Source: Cryptomeria japonica (lineage: Eukaryota; Streptophyta; Pinopsida; Cupressales; Cupressaceae). From it: DNA of 64,000 nucleotides. A program made the translations under genes and the position numbers. The notes under the pieces were generated by a model that did no database searches, was not told where the DNA came from, and saw only the letters and a list, made by a program, of their open reading frames with translations. Below, piece by piece: positions 54,866 through 64,000 of this stretch (positions within the stretch are counted from its first letter, which is position 1; every line of letters starts with the position of its first letter). The DNA lies in contig NC_081406.1 in the NCBI RefSeq assembly GCF_030272615.1, positions 140,090,361-140,154,360 on the forward strand, given 5' to 3'.

Positions 54866-55536
54866 TTTCTTTGTATTTCACTCATTCAAAAACATTAATA
54901 TGATTTCTTTCTTCTCAAGGAATCATGTAAAGCTCCAAACCTTGTATTATGTGTTTTGTTACAAAATGTAAAGAAAAAAATACATATAATGGAGAAAAAG
55001 TATCAAGCTGTGAATGGAAGCTCGATTGCATTTGTTATAAGAATATGTCATGTAGATTCAAATGGAAGAAAGGCTATTTCCAACTTGTAGATGCAACTAA
55101 TTCTGGTTATGACATACAAAATTGTTTCAAGTTTTGCAAAAATATACATGTATAATAATATTAGCAATAAATTCTATATTGTTTTTTTCAAAATTTGCCT
55201 ACAATATTTATGCTCATTATCTTTGAACTAAGATATACTTATTGTTTGTACTTATGACATATTTCATTCCTTAATTTTTATTTATTTAACTTCTCATTTG
55301 TATATAATTCATATTAGTGTTTATAAGGAAGATGTCCAATGCTTATTGACAAAGACTCTTTTTTTTTTTCCACTTGGTCATAAACATTTTTTTGCAAGAA
55401 AATGAGATCTGTAGCAAATTATTCAATAGCAATTAAGTTAAGTGTTTAGATTGTCCCTTTGAGGACAACACAAAATGAAACATGTAAGGAGACACATTTC
55501 TTCAAATCATAAGAGGAACTTTCCATTTAAATAAAA
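54866..55536. other. Unassigned AT-rich sequence
   Basis: No gene or element recognised. A 68-codon Cys- and Lys-rich frame at 54949-55155 has no known domain. Confidence 0.35.
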
Positions 55537-55553
55537 CTAAAATCGAATAGAAC
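55537..55553. repeat. Left target-site duplicate of the LINE copy
   Basis: CTAAAATCGAATAGAAC; matches 57120-57136 at 16 of 17 bases. Confidence 0.85.
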
Positions 55554-57119
55554 AAATATTATATTTATGGTCATGATGTCGTTGCAAGTAGCTCTGCAAG
55601 CTAGGGTCCCTTTGGGGTTTATTTTGGCACTAATAATCTTCTACACAAGGGTGCAAATAACTAGGTGTTTGTGGTGAAGGGGGGTTCTAGACGTAATGGG
55701 ACTGTTGTAGCTCCCAAACGGCTTGGGCATGGTGGCCTTGGGAGATTTCCCGGTTGGAAGGGTCATCAGCTGCAAGGAATGGTGGTGTGTTGGATCGAAG
55801 GACTCTTCATTTGATGCCTGTTGGAGATTCAGTGCCTCATCCTCTGGATAAACCGAGTCCCTCTGCTATGGCTATGGCACCGATGACTAAGCAAGTTATT
55901 ATTAATCTGACAGAGGAGATACAAAAGGAAGTTGATCATAATGAAAGGTTTTTTGCCCATGTAAGGCTTATTGGGCGTTGTAGAGGATTTTGGCCGAGTC
56001 TTGGGGATCTCCATAAGTATATCTTTGTTAATTGGGAATCCATTGTGGACGGTTGTGTTGTTTTACCCACATGCTCAAGGGTTTTTCATTGTGTTTTCCA
56101 AAATGAGGTGGATAGGAATAGAGTCCTTGGTTGCAGTTAATGGTGCCAAGAGGACAGTCATCTGTTGATGGTGAAACCCTTGCATCTGCCTTTTAATCCT
56201 TTGATGAAATATTTTGATCACTCCCCTCTTTGGATTAGGCTTCCAAATCTTTCAATGCAGTTTTGGTTTGACTCCCGTTTTGAAGTTGTTGGGAACTCTT
56301 TAGGTAAGTTTTTAATGACTGATGAAGGCTCTTTAAATTTATTGCACAGTACTTTTTCTGGTTATTGGTTGAGATGGATGTTTCTATGGATCTCCCTTTG
56401 AAGATTTATATCACAGTTTTCAAAGGTATTTGGGTTCAACCAGGACTATGAGGGGGTTCCCTTTAGGTGCATGAGATGTTTTAAGTTTGGACATAATGTT
56501 GCTTCATGTGACAGGCATAGGGTAGAGAGACCAACTTTTTGGTGGAAAGAGGTCACCCCTGAATTTTATATGGTTGATAAGTAGGAGGTGAAGCAGATTA
56601 GCCCCTAGGATCTAGGGGGATTGATTAAAGATGCTAATGAAATGGAACGAGAGGCTGATATTAGTTTAAAACCAACAAACATTGAGCATGATTTGGTTGA
56701 AAGCTTGGATGTTGTGGTCAAGGGTGGTGTTAATTTGGGTTGTAGATATAATCAAGCTAGTAGGGAGGTTGTTCCGAAACTAAGGGCTTGTTCTGGCTCA
56801 CTGGGGGGATGTGTCACAAGGATGCTTGATGAGCATCAAACTGAGCAGCATTGTCAGGACAATAGGGGGATGGATGGTGTGGAGGTTTCAAATTTGAAAC
56901 TACAATAGAATGCAAGAGTGGAAGAATGGATAGAGGTTAAACCAAAAAAAAGGATCAGAGGGGAAAGGGCGGGAGTATCTCCATTGTCTCTTTGTTAGTT
57001 GAAGGGGGAGATGTTTTTGGGGAGGTGGCTCCTTAATTATAGCCCCACCTGGTTCGGGCCAGTTCAAATCTCGATTTATTAATAAACTATTCATTATTAC
57101 CAACCAAAAAAAAAAAAAC
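55554..57119 (+). mobile_element. ORF1-only LINE copy with poly(A) tail and target duplications
   Basis: 1566 bp bounded by 17-base direct repeats, CTAAAATCGAATAGAAC (55537-55553) and the same with one G-to-A change (57120-57136). It ends in an A-run (about 57105-57118), the hallmark of target-primed reverse transcription. It contains a DUF4283 plus zinc-knuckle ORF1 and then, after a short spacer with TCTCGATTTATTAATAAAC, the tail. No endonuclease or reverse transcriptase ORF2 is present. Since the repeats flank exactly this unit, ORF2 was probably already missing from the RNA that inserted. Confidence 0.8.
55754..56908 (+). pseudogene. LINE ORF1 (DUF4283 and CCHC zinc knuckle) with internal stops
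   Basis: One frame runs through the region without a shift. It begins before 55754 at an unclear start. The DUF4283 part includes VIINLTEEIQKEVDHNERFF, GDLHKYIFVNW and, further on, VKPLHLPFNPLMKYFDHSPL, WIRLPNLSMQFW and LGKFLMTDEGS. The zinc knuckle CMRCFKFGHNVASC follows from 56468, preceded by DYEGVPFR as is typical for plant LINE ORF1. Stops lie at 56138 (TAA), 56399 (TGA), 56582 and 56606 (TAG); the frame ends TAG at 56906-56908. ORF1 proteins bind LINE RNA. Confidence 0.8.
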
Positions 57120-57136
57120 CTAAAATCAAATAGAAC
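57120..57136. repeat. Right target-site duplicate of the LINE copy
   Basis: CTAAAATCAAATAGAAC, directly after the poly(A) tail. The single difference from the left copy is G to A at a CG site. Confidence 0.85.
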
Positions 57137-57337
57137 TCTTAAGCAACAAAAATAATCAATCCTTTTGGTTCTCAGTTATGGGAACATGACTTATCAACAC
57201 TTTTTCATAAGATGAGAGAGCCAATATTTTTTATCTTGAAAGAAAACAACCTATAACAACTATCAAACACTCACCTTTCTATCTAAAAGAAGGGAGCATA
57301 AAGAGTAAGTAGACTCAAAAGATTGAAGTGGATTATG

Positions 57338-57487
57338 TTGAACATGCCAGAGGACTAAGAGGCGGGGGGTGTGGGGGGGGGGGGGGGGGGGGGTAAATCA
57401 ATCCAAAACTTAAGGAAATCTACTTCCGATATTTAAATCTTCAAACCAAAATTAACTTATTACTAAGAGGGCATCCAGTGTAAGGGT
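57338..57487 (-). repeat. Terminal fragment of a minus-strand LTR with a 21-G run
   Basis: TGTTGAACATGCCAGAGG at 57338, read in reverse, ends ...GGCATGTTCAACA, and is followed by a G-rich stretch and GTAAATCAATCC. This is the mirror of the TTGATT-CACCCCCCCC-TCTTAG...AACA ending of the Copia-type LTRs. The G-run at 57373-57393 is 21 Gs long. A family A LTR begins at 57488. Confidence 0.45.
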
Positions 57488-59472
57488 TGTTGGCATTGTG
57501 TTGTCATTGAAGTCAACCACATAGGAGAAGTATGTGCAAGCCACTGATATGTTGTGTGGATGTGAAACAACAGGACTCCCAATAGATAAAGATGCAGTCA
57601 CCATTTGAAGAGATGACTAATAGTGAATGTGCCCAACTAGATCATATGTGCTTGTTTGAAGATATGCTGCTCAAATAGGGAAGCCACATTGGTGCATTGC
57701 AGGATGCAGATGACAAGGATCCACTCCCACCAATAAGTGGAGCTTATCTCCTATTATGCATGGAACACATCATAGTCCTCTGAGATAAGAGAGAAGAGTA
57801 GAAGGAAGGTGATTGAAGGCTCACACTGGATGAACTGGTGAAACACTAAGTTGCCTTAGGTGCATGAGATTAGGGATAAGCACCAGATCAACCAGGTAGA
57901 CATGATGAGTTGCTGACACAGAGATTGAAGGATATGGTTGTCACTTTGACAAACATGTTAATAGTAGAACCGGTCTATTGATGAAGAATGCAAGGTTGAG
58001 CAGTTGCTGATAGAGGATGTTGTTGGAATGTAGATGAAGTTTGGTGCCACCAATGTGCATGGTATCTTACCAGTATACATGTAGAAGATACTACCAGTAT
58101 AGATGTAAACCAGTAAGTTGACAATGTGTAGAAGTGAAAGGCTCCCATTTGTTGAAGATATGCATAAGGTAGGTTAGCAAGTGTGCTGACTGGTTAAGTG
58201 TTCCACCAGAAGAGAAGTAGAGTGCAAGTTTGAAAGCAGACCGGTTAGGGTATAACTGGCAGGGTCTGTGAACTGGTAGATGAGCCTAGTTGTGTGGTTG
58301 GCTAGTGATCCTATCCAAACTGACATAACCAACCTAAAAAAGGTGGATGCCAACAAAGGGGCCACATGGAAATGAAGTGGCATGCATGCACAGGTCAGTG
58401 AAAGTGTTGTCAGTGAGGTAGGTGGTGACTGGTTGACATTAATGTCGATAGCGTGATTCACAGGTTGAAGAGCAGAATAGTGTAGCTTGAGACTGATCAG
58501 AGGAGAGAGATCTGATTTGATGACTTCATGATCGAGGTCGAGTGTCCAGGTGTTGATCAGGGTAGGTGAAGCTATCTGCATGATTGCTTCATAGGTGTTT
58601 GACAAGTGCAGACCGAAGAATGAGTCGTGTTTGCTAAACTTAGCAAATGTGTATTGGTAGTCATGCGATTGGCATATTTTTATTGATTTTTTGCAAGTAG
58701 TTGATCTTTGGAAGGAGATCTGATTGGATTTGGTTTGCCTCGAGGTCAATGAAGAAACCCTAACTGCCTAAAGTTTGAATTGGTTTTTGGCAGGAAGACT
58801 TGTTTATAAATATGCAAGTCAAAATCGATGAAAGTTGTTGCTGCTATATGAGAGAGTGAATAAATGAAGAGAATCATTCAGTCAAGTGCTCAACGTCGAT
58901 CAGAGAAGAGAGTGAGTGTGTGTGAGAGAACCGGGTTGAAGAATTCAACTAGAGAGAGTGAGGCAGCCAGTGAAAGGGTTTAGCAGAGGTTTAACTGGTA
59001 AGACCAGAGCAACCAGTAAAATACAAAAGTGCATCAGTGAAGTCAATGGGTAGTGGTAGAACCAATAGGGAGGCAACTAAGAGTGAAGTGGTGAAGAGTG
59101 AGTGTTGAAGAGATCCGGTAGGCAGGAAACAAAGCAGAGATATATCAGCAATCAGAGGAACTAGCAACAAGAGTTTGGTTTGACAGCAGATCTCAAAAGA
59201 AAAGTTAGAACCAATGTGTAAGAAAGAGTAGGTGAAGGAAAGAAGAGAGAGAGCAAGTGATAAGAAGAGAGGAGAGGAGTGAAAACTGACAGAAAGAAGA
59301 GTAGAGGGTAACCGGTAGAGAAGAGTAAAGCAATAAAGAGATTATTTTTAGTGGTTTGAAGACTCACTTGTAACCGGACTACTATTATTGTATTTGATAA
59401 TGTTCATGGTAGATCACTGAGTTGGTGCTTGGTGCAGGGGTTGGTGCTCCTTGGGTTGGTGCCCTAAACATT
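57488..59472 (+). repeat. Family A LTR, truncated at its 3' end
   Basis: Opens TGTTGGCATTGTGTTGTCAT like the LTR at 17213 and aligns with it for about 2 kb, including TATAAATATGCAA (58805-58817) and GAGTTGGTGC...CCTTGGGTTGGTGCCCTAAA near 59420-59466. It stops there, about 250 bases short of the full LTR. No internal sequence adjoins it. Confidence 0.75.
58805..58812 (+). promoter_or_regulatory. TATA box in family A LTR
   Basis: TATAAATA in the context conserved with 18886-18893. Confidence 0.6.
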
Positions 59473-61518
59473 GTAATCATATTTTCATTGTGCCAAAATC
59501 AAGACAAGTGTCAAAATAAAGACAAGAGAATGCACCATTTTCAATAAGAGGGTTGTCAAAACATGGATGCGTCTATTCTAGTTTCAAAACGGCAGTACGG
59601 ATTGACTTAGTCGTGCATTTTACATTGTCGATTTTTCAATAAACGGCTGCAATTGACTAACACGTCGCTATCATGTTGTACGAAAGATCTGTTTTGGAGC
59701 TAGAATAGCTTCAGCCCCAAAACACAGCTATTTTGGTTCTAAAATGACAGTACGATGTGCATAACATGTAAGTTAGTCGTAAATTTTATGCTGTAAATGT
59801 AAGTTAGTGGCATCTTGTGTCCAACAAGGGTCTAGAGACAACCATGTAGGATGACTAACCTAATTAGCAAACCAAGGATAATGTCAAAAGGCTTCCTTCA
59901 TGATAGCCTTGATAGTCTATAACATAGTAAAATGAGGTAATGAAAGTCAATATTAACAAGGATAGTCAAGGTTAGTAAATGAAGATAGTTTTGATGAGAG
60001 GTTTGTAATGGAATGGAGAAAAGATGTCATCCCTAGTAAAGCCAAATGGAACTTCTCTTTAGGTAAAAATTAGAACATGGCTTGAATAGGTGAATTGAAA
60101 AATGCTATAAATAGACTCTTAGGTAGTAGGCCAAAGAAGTTTTGTGAACTAGGTCTCAGATTGTAGTTTGGCCAAGGCATCATCTTTGTTGTGTTGTATT
60201 TAGGCCTGAATGGCTTGAGCATCCTTCTAGGAGAGAAGAATATAAGTCTAAATCTCCATTAATGGTGAAACATTATCTTACTTTTTTTTTCCAAGTTTCT
60301 TCTTTCAATGTATAGAAGTTTCCAACAGCTTCTATTTGTTGTAAATATATGTTTATGCTTGTAAGAGTTCTTTGCAAGTGCTGATTTCTATATGGTACCA
60401 TGAATGAAATTTGTGGCTGCATTTTGGGTGCCTTTTTATTTAAGAATATTTAATGGTGAGAAAGTTGTATTTATGTTTTTTCTTCCTAAAATTATTGCAA
60501 AATTTCCTATAGTGCCTAGTATGTATGGGTGGTTGTATAATGTCCGCTCTTGGGATGGTCCTAATGTAGCCCTAAAATCACAAGTCCAATTAAAATAAGA
60601 AACATAATATAGTTAGACTTATTCTTTCCCATTAAAATATCTTTATCAAGATCAATCCTGGTTTAGATCTTGCAATGATATTAGGCAATGTTTGAATTAT
60701 AATTCATAAGACCAATTATGTATATCTATATTAATGGTATATTTTTCTACTCATACTATAATTAATTTAAATCCATGTATTTTAGGTTATTCTACCTCAA
60801 CAATTCATAATCAATTTCTATGTAAGTTTTAATCGAATCTTCATTTTTCTTTATTGCTCAAACTATATTTAAGAATAATTTTATGTTTTTTTTTTGGGAT
60901 ACATGTTTTCATATATTTTAATTGCTATTTATGTAATGATCCTAACTAGCATCTACTCATTTTTCTTTGTAGATTTCTACTAGGCTATTTTCTTGGTGTC
61001 TACACAAAAGGGCAAACTAGGTATTTATGTTGTTTTTGGTACTTGCAGTATCATTTCAATGAAATGAAACACTAACCTAGGATTTAATAGATAACACATA
61101 GTAATATTTCATATCATTTTTATGATGGAAATATTGGACTCATTAGTGATGTAAAAACATATGTTTTAGAGTAATTTACATGAATTATGAAATTCCTTTG
61201 TGACATCACTAATACCCTCCAAATTAACAAACATCTTGAAAAATCTTACCATACTATTACGCTGGGGGTAATATAACGAGGACAATTAATCAATCTTTGG
61301 AGTGTAATGATAATAGTGATTTTTTTACAAATAGATTACTTTCCTTTGTTTAAGTAAATGATGGTCTTTGCCAATGGGCTATGGAGTCAAGCACCTTATG
61401 ACATAATGGTTGAGTGAGAGATTTCAAAGAGGAACTTGTTACAAAGATGGTGTTTAGCTATGGTCGTATGACGAAACAAACTTCGAAACATAATATCCTT
61501 TTTTTTGCAATAGGATTG
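59473..61518. other. Unassigned sequence
   Basis: Mostly AT-rich with no gene recognised. Around 59560-59830 there are CG-containing segments with GACTTAGTCGTGCATTTTA and GTTAGTCGTAAATTTTA that recall the tandem array at 35.4-36.7 kb, and a near copy of 50961-50986. Confidence 0.35.
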
Positions 61519-61981
61519 TGTGAGAAATTGCCAAGATCTAGAGGCAATGGAAAGCACAAATAGAGAGACAAAATATTGATAGGAAAAAACTCTATTCTAT
61601 CAAGATGAAAATACTGATCAACTGGATCATCAATCGCTGTTACATACAATGTAGATGAGCCTACTTATATAGGCGATGCTATATGGATATGTGAGCACAC
61701 AAACATAACATGTGGCTCAATAAGAAACAAGGGTAGGGAGGAAATATGTGTGGTAGGTAGGAGAAACAATATAATATTCCACATGAGGTGGATCACCCAA
61801 CGAATGTGGAATGTAACAACAAGATAAGACCACAAAAGTTGGAAATTCTCCTACACACACTATCCCAATGTGACACAAACACCCAAGTGTCTCGTACCCA
61901 AACTACTATGAAATGCATTATTCTAAGTAAACTTAAGTAAAGTGTAATTATATCCAAGATGAATAATTAATTACACCAACA
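61519..61981 (-). repeat. 3' LTR of the non-autonomous element
   Basis: 463 bp. On the minus strand it opens TGTTGGTGTAATTAATTATT and closes CTTGGCAATTTCTCACA. The tract just before it on that strand is TTAAGGGGGTG. Left flank GATTG (61514-61518) would be one target duplicate. Confidence 0.75.
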
Positions 61982-61992
61982 CACCCCCTTAA
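61982..61992 (-). other. Polypurine tract of the non-autonomous element
   Basis: AAGGGGGTG on the minus strand, directly before TGTTGGTGTAATT. Confidence 0.6.
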
Positions 61993-62879
61993 GTGCAACT
62001 TAAAGGAATGCACTTAAGTCTACAATACAACTAAGCAATGCAAGATGGGTCCTGGCTACATGGCCATGTTAAGTACCAATGTACAAATGCAAATGCAATC
62101 TCCCATAAAGTGGGGAAAGAGAGAAAAACCACATGGGGAAAAACTCCCCCCAAAAGAGAGATGATGAAAGCACACAATGCTCTCAATGATGAATGAGAAG
62201 AATAAAATCTGTCCCCCCCATAAGAGAGAAGAGGAGACCATGAAGCCCCCCATCAATGTAAAATATCTGCAAATATGGTCCAATGATGTTGACCAAAATA
62301 CCTCCCCATTAGGAAGAAAGAGAGCCAATGTTGCACCAATAAAGTCAAAGTGTGACAAAACTAGGTACCAAGTCGATGACAATGAATCACTCGCTGCAAC
62401 ATGATAAAGATCGGGCATGGAGACAACCTACTTTGAGAATCATCTGGATACTCGTAAATAGTAGAAATAACGGTACAATCAAAGTCTCACGGGAGCCATG
62501 CACAAAGGTGTACAATCTAAGTCTCAACTGGAGCCATGCACCAAGTCTCACAAGATATTCCTAATCTATGTGTACAAGAGGATTACATCAAATATGTCAC
62601 CAAAGACAAGATACAAAGAGGTGTGACACTTTATGATAGTGCGAGTACAACATTGCCCATGCAAGAGCATACAACATGATACAGAGAAATATGGAAACAT
62701 GAAGATGACGCCACCAAAGAAGCCCTGTAGAATACTGCAAATGAAGATGCCTCCAATTGGGATGTTGCCAAGAGATATAAAGGAGCAAATCGACCCCCCC
62801 CCCCACTTGATTGGCGGTTGGAAGCACTGCAAGATAGGTGTGAAGTGGAAAAGAAAAAAATTGTTCACAATTTGCCTTA

Positions 62880-63195
62880 TTACATGATATTTTTGTTTTT
62901 AAAAAACTTAATTAAAAGTTTAATAAAAATAATTTATTAAAATGCCCATTAAAAAAACTTTATATAAAAAATAATACAGAATTTTTTTTTAAAAAGGCAC
63001 AAGTCATTTTTTTTTGAAAAAAATTTCTTATTAAAAAAAACTTTAATAAAAATTTATTAAAAAAGTTTACTTTTTATTATTAAAAATTAATAAAGAAAAA
63101 TCATTTCTTAAAGATTTAAAAAAAACAAAAAATATTAAAAAATTAATATTAAAAAGTTTATTTTAAAAAAAAACTTAAAAAAAAAGCAAATCAAT
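62880..63195. repeat. A/T homopolymer-rich tract
   Basis: Built almost only of A- and T-runs (AAAAACTT, TTAAAAA, TTTATTAAAA). It is non-coding and borders the GC-rich island on its left. Similar sequence resumes at about 63430-63560. Confidence 0.7.
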
Positions 63196-63425
63196 CACGA
63201 GCCCCCGCAGGTACATCTACAGGGCCGCAGGTGGCCTGCGACTACAGTAGGTACACCTGCGGGCCGCAGGGGTCTGCGGTACCCGCACACAGTACTTGCG
63301 GGGCCATAGGGCCTGCGGTACCTATAGGTACACTACAGGCCGCAGGACCTGCGTCACTCGTAGGTACACTGCGGGTCGTAGGGCCTGCAGTACCTACAGG
63401 GCCGTAGGTACAAACCTGCCCCTCC
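63196..63425. repeat. GC-rich imperfect tandem repeat
   Basis: Repeated units of roughly 25-35 bases built from GGTACACTGCGGGCCGCAGG and GGCCTGCGGTACC-like pieces, with many short palindromes (GGCC, GGTACC, CTGCAG). It lies between AT homopolymer tracts inside the non-autonomous element. The 77-codon minus-strand frame across it is only the repeat translated. Confidence 0.75.
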
Positions 63426-63961
63426 CCCTCCAAATTTAAAAAATAAAATAAAATAAAAGATGCTCCCCTCCCCAAAATAAAAATACGAATTTAATTTAAT
63501 TTATTTTTTTTATTTCTAAAAAAAAACAAAAAACAAATATATTTAAAAAAAAAAAAATTTTAGACCTGTACCTACAAGTCTGTATGGTGGGTCAGGAGGG
63601 GGAATTTTTTCAATTCGGAGGGACAAAAGCCAGTTCGATGAATTGATAGTTGATATTAGGGTTTTTGGGCCTTCTGAGCGCAATGGTGATGACAGATTTG
63701 GCCAAAAATGCTTCAAAATTGCAGATCGCTCTCAGGACAAGTCACTACCCTCCACCTTCAAACGACTCTAGATTTGACCTCGTATGTCGGATTTGGATGA
63801 AAAAAAGGCGATTCTAACTTTCTCAAACCTGCTCAATCCAATGGTGACCTCAAATTTGACCCAACAAGCTCCAATAATGACCTGCAATAGAAAGCTCCAA
63901 AATGCAAAACCCCAAATAACATCAAATTTCTCTCAATTGGAAAACCAATGACACTCTAATG

Positions 63962-63973
63962 GCTCTGATACCA
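63962..63973 (-). other. Primer-binding site for initiator tRNA-Met (non-autonomous element)
   Basis: TGGTATCAGAGC, exact, immediately after the LTR terminal CA with no spacer. Confidence 0.85.
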
Positions 63974-64000
63974 TGTGATAATTTTCCAAGATCTAGAGGC

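Larger units (their letters stand above)
61519..64000 (-). mobile_element. Non-autonomous LTR element without coding domains (5' LTR cut by window edge)
   Basis: A minus-strand element with a 3' LTR at 61519-61981, a G-rich tract, about 2.0 kb internal, an exact initiator-Met primer site and the first 27 bases of the 5' LTR (63974-64000), which match 61519-61545 with few changes. The internal part has no Gag or Pol motif in any frame. It holds AT homopolymer stretches, a GC-rich tandem repeat and short duplications. Such elements are known as LARDs or as deletion derivatives. Dependence on a helper Copia-type element is inferred from the primer site and LTR style. Confidence 0.65.

Noticed and set aside
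59161-59367. 68-codon minus-strand frame and 191-codon frame at 58174-58749
   Set aside because: Both are antisense translations of the family A LTR; the equivalent positions in other LTR copies are not open.
62056-62868. Minus-strand frames of 100-120 codons in the non-autonomous element
   Set aside because: Hydrophobic, low-complexity and without motifs; overlapping frames exist on both strands, so coding is not supported.

Overview
This is nuclear DNA from a plant with a large, repeat-packed genome. Long nested LTR retrotransposons, two chromodomain Gypsy elements, non-autonomous LTR elements and a plant-type LINE (DUF4283 ORF1) fill most of the window. One degraded plant gene of the PADRE/DUF4228 family is recognisable. 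The LTR styles, for example LTRs opening TGTTGGTGTAATTAATTATT, and the recurrent ACCGGT motif fit a gymnosperm, probably a conifer. That is inference, not proof. No rRNA or tRNA gene, CRISPR array, bacterial feature or intact protein-coding gene was found.

Layout. 1-2073: 5' end of a minus-strand LTR element primed by tRNA-Trp, running off the left edge. 2074-3240: worn Copia-type LTR sequence. 3270-12150 (minus) and 12151-19745 (plus): two head-to-head copies of one non-autonomous family (here 'family A') with 2.3-2.5 kb LTRs. Its internal region carries a Copia-type Gag start, a coiled coil and tandem zinc knuckles but no protease, integrase or reverse transcriptase. Copy 1 carries a solo LTR in one of its LTRs. 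Copy 2 is interrupted by the 5' half of a true Copia element. 21069-28054 (minus): chromovirus 1, with the integrase core deleted. 28452-35166 (plus): a complete but mutated Copia element with exact TACAC target duplications. 35430-36715: tandem repeats of about 253 bp and then about 165 bp. 37966-38688 and 44935-45180: one purine-rich GA tract split by chromovirus 2 (38689-44934, minus).

Right half. 45890-46230: a Copia 3'-end remnant. 49185-49685 (minus): PADRE-domain pseudogene with two premature stops. 50275-54865: scattered ORF-like and exon-like pieces of unknown nature. 55554-57119: an ORF1-only LINE copy with a poly(A) tail and 17-bp target duplications. 57488-59472: another family A LTR, truncated. 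61519-64000: a minus-strand non-autonomous LTR element whose 5' LTR is cut by the window edge, with a GC-rich tandem repeat between homopolymer-rich AT sequence.

How it fits together. The genes do not form a pathway; the window is a record of insertions. Family A copy 2 was entered by family A copy 1 and by a Copia element. Chromovirus 2 entered a GA tract. The complete Copia element could in principle have served as helper for family A, since both use initiator-Met priming and similar purine tracts, but it is itself disabled. Many stops look like C-to-T decay (CAG to TAG, CGA to TGA), as expected for silenced, methylated repeats.
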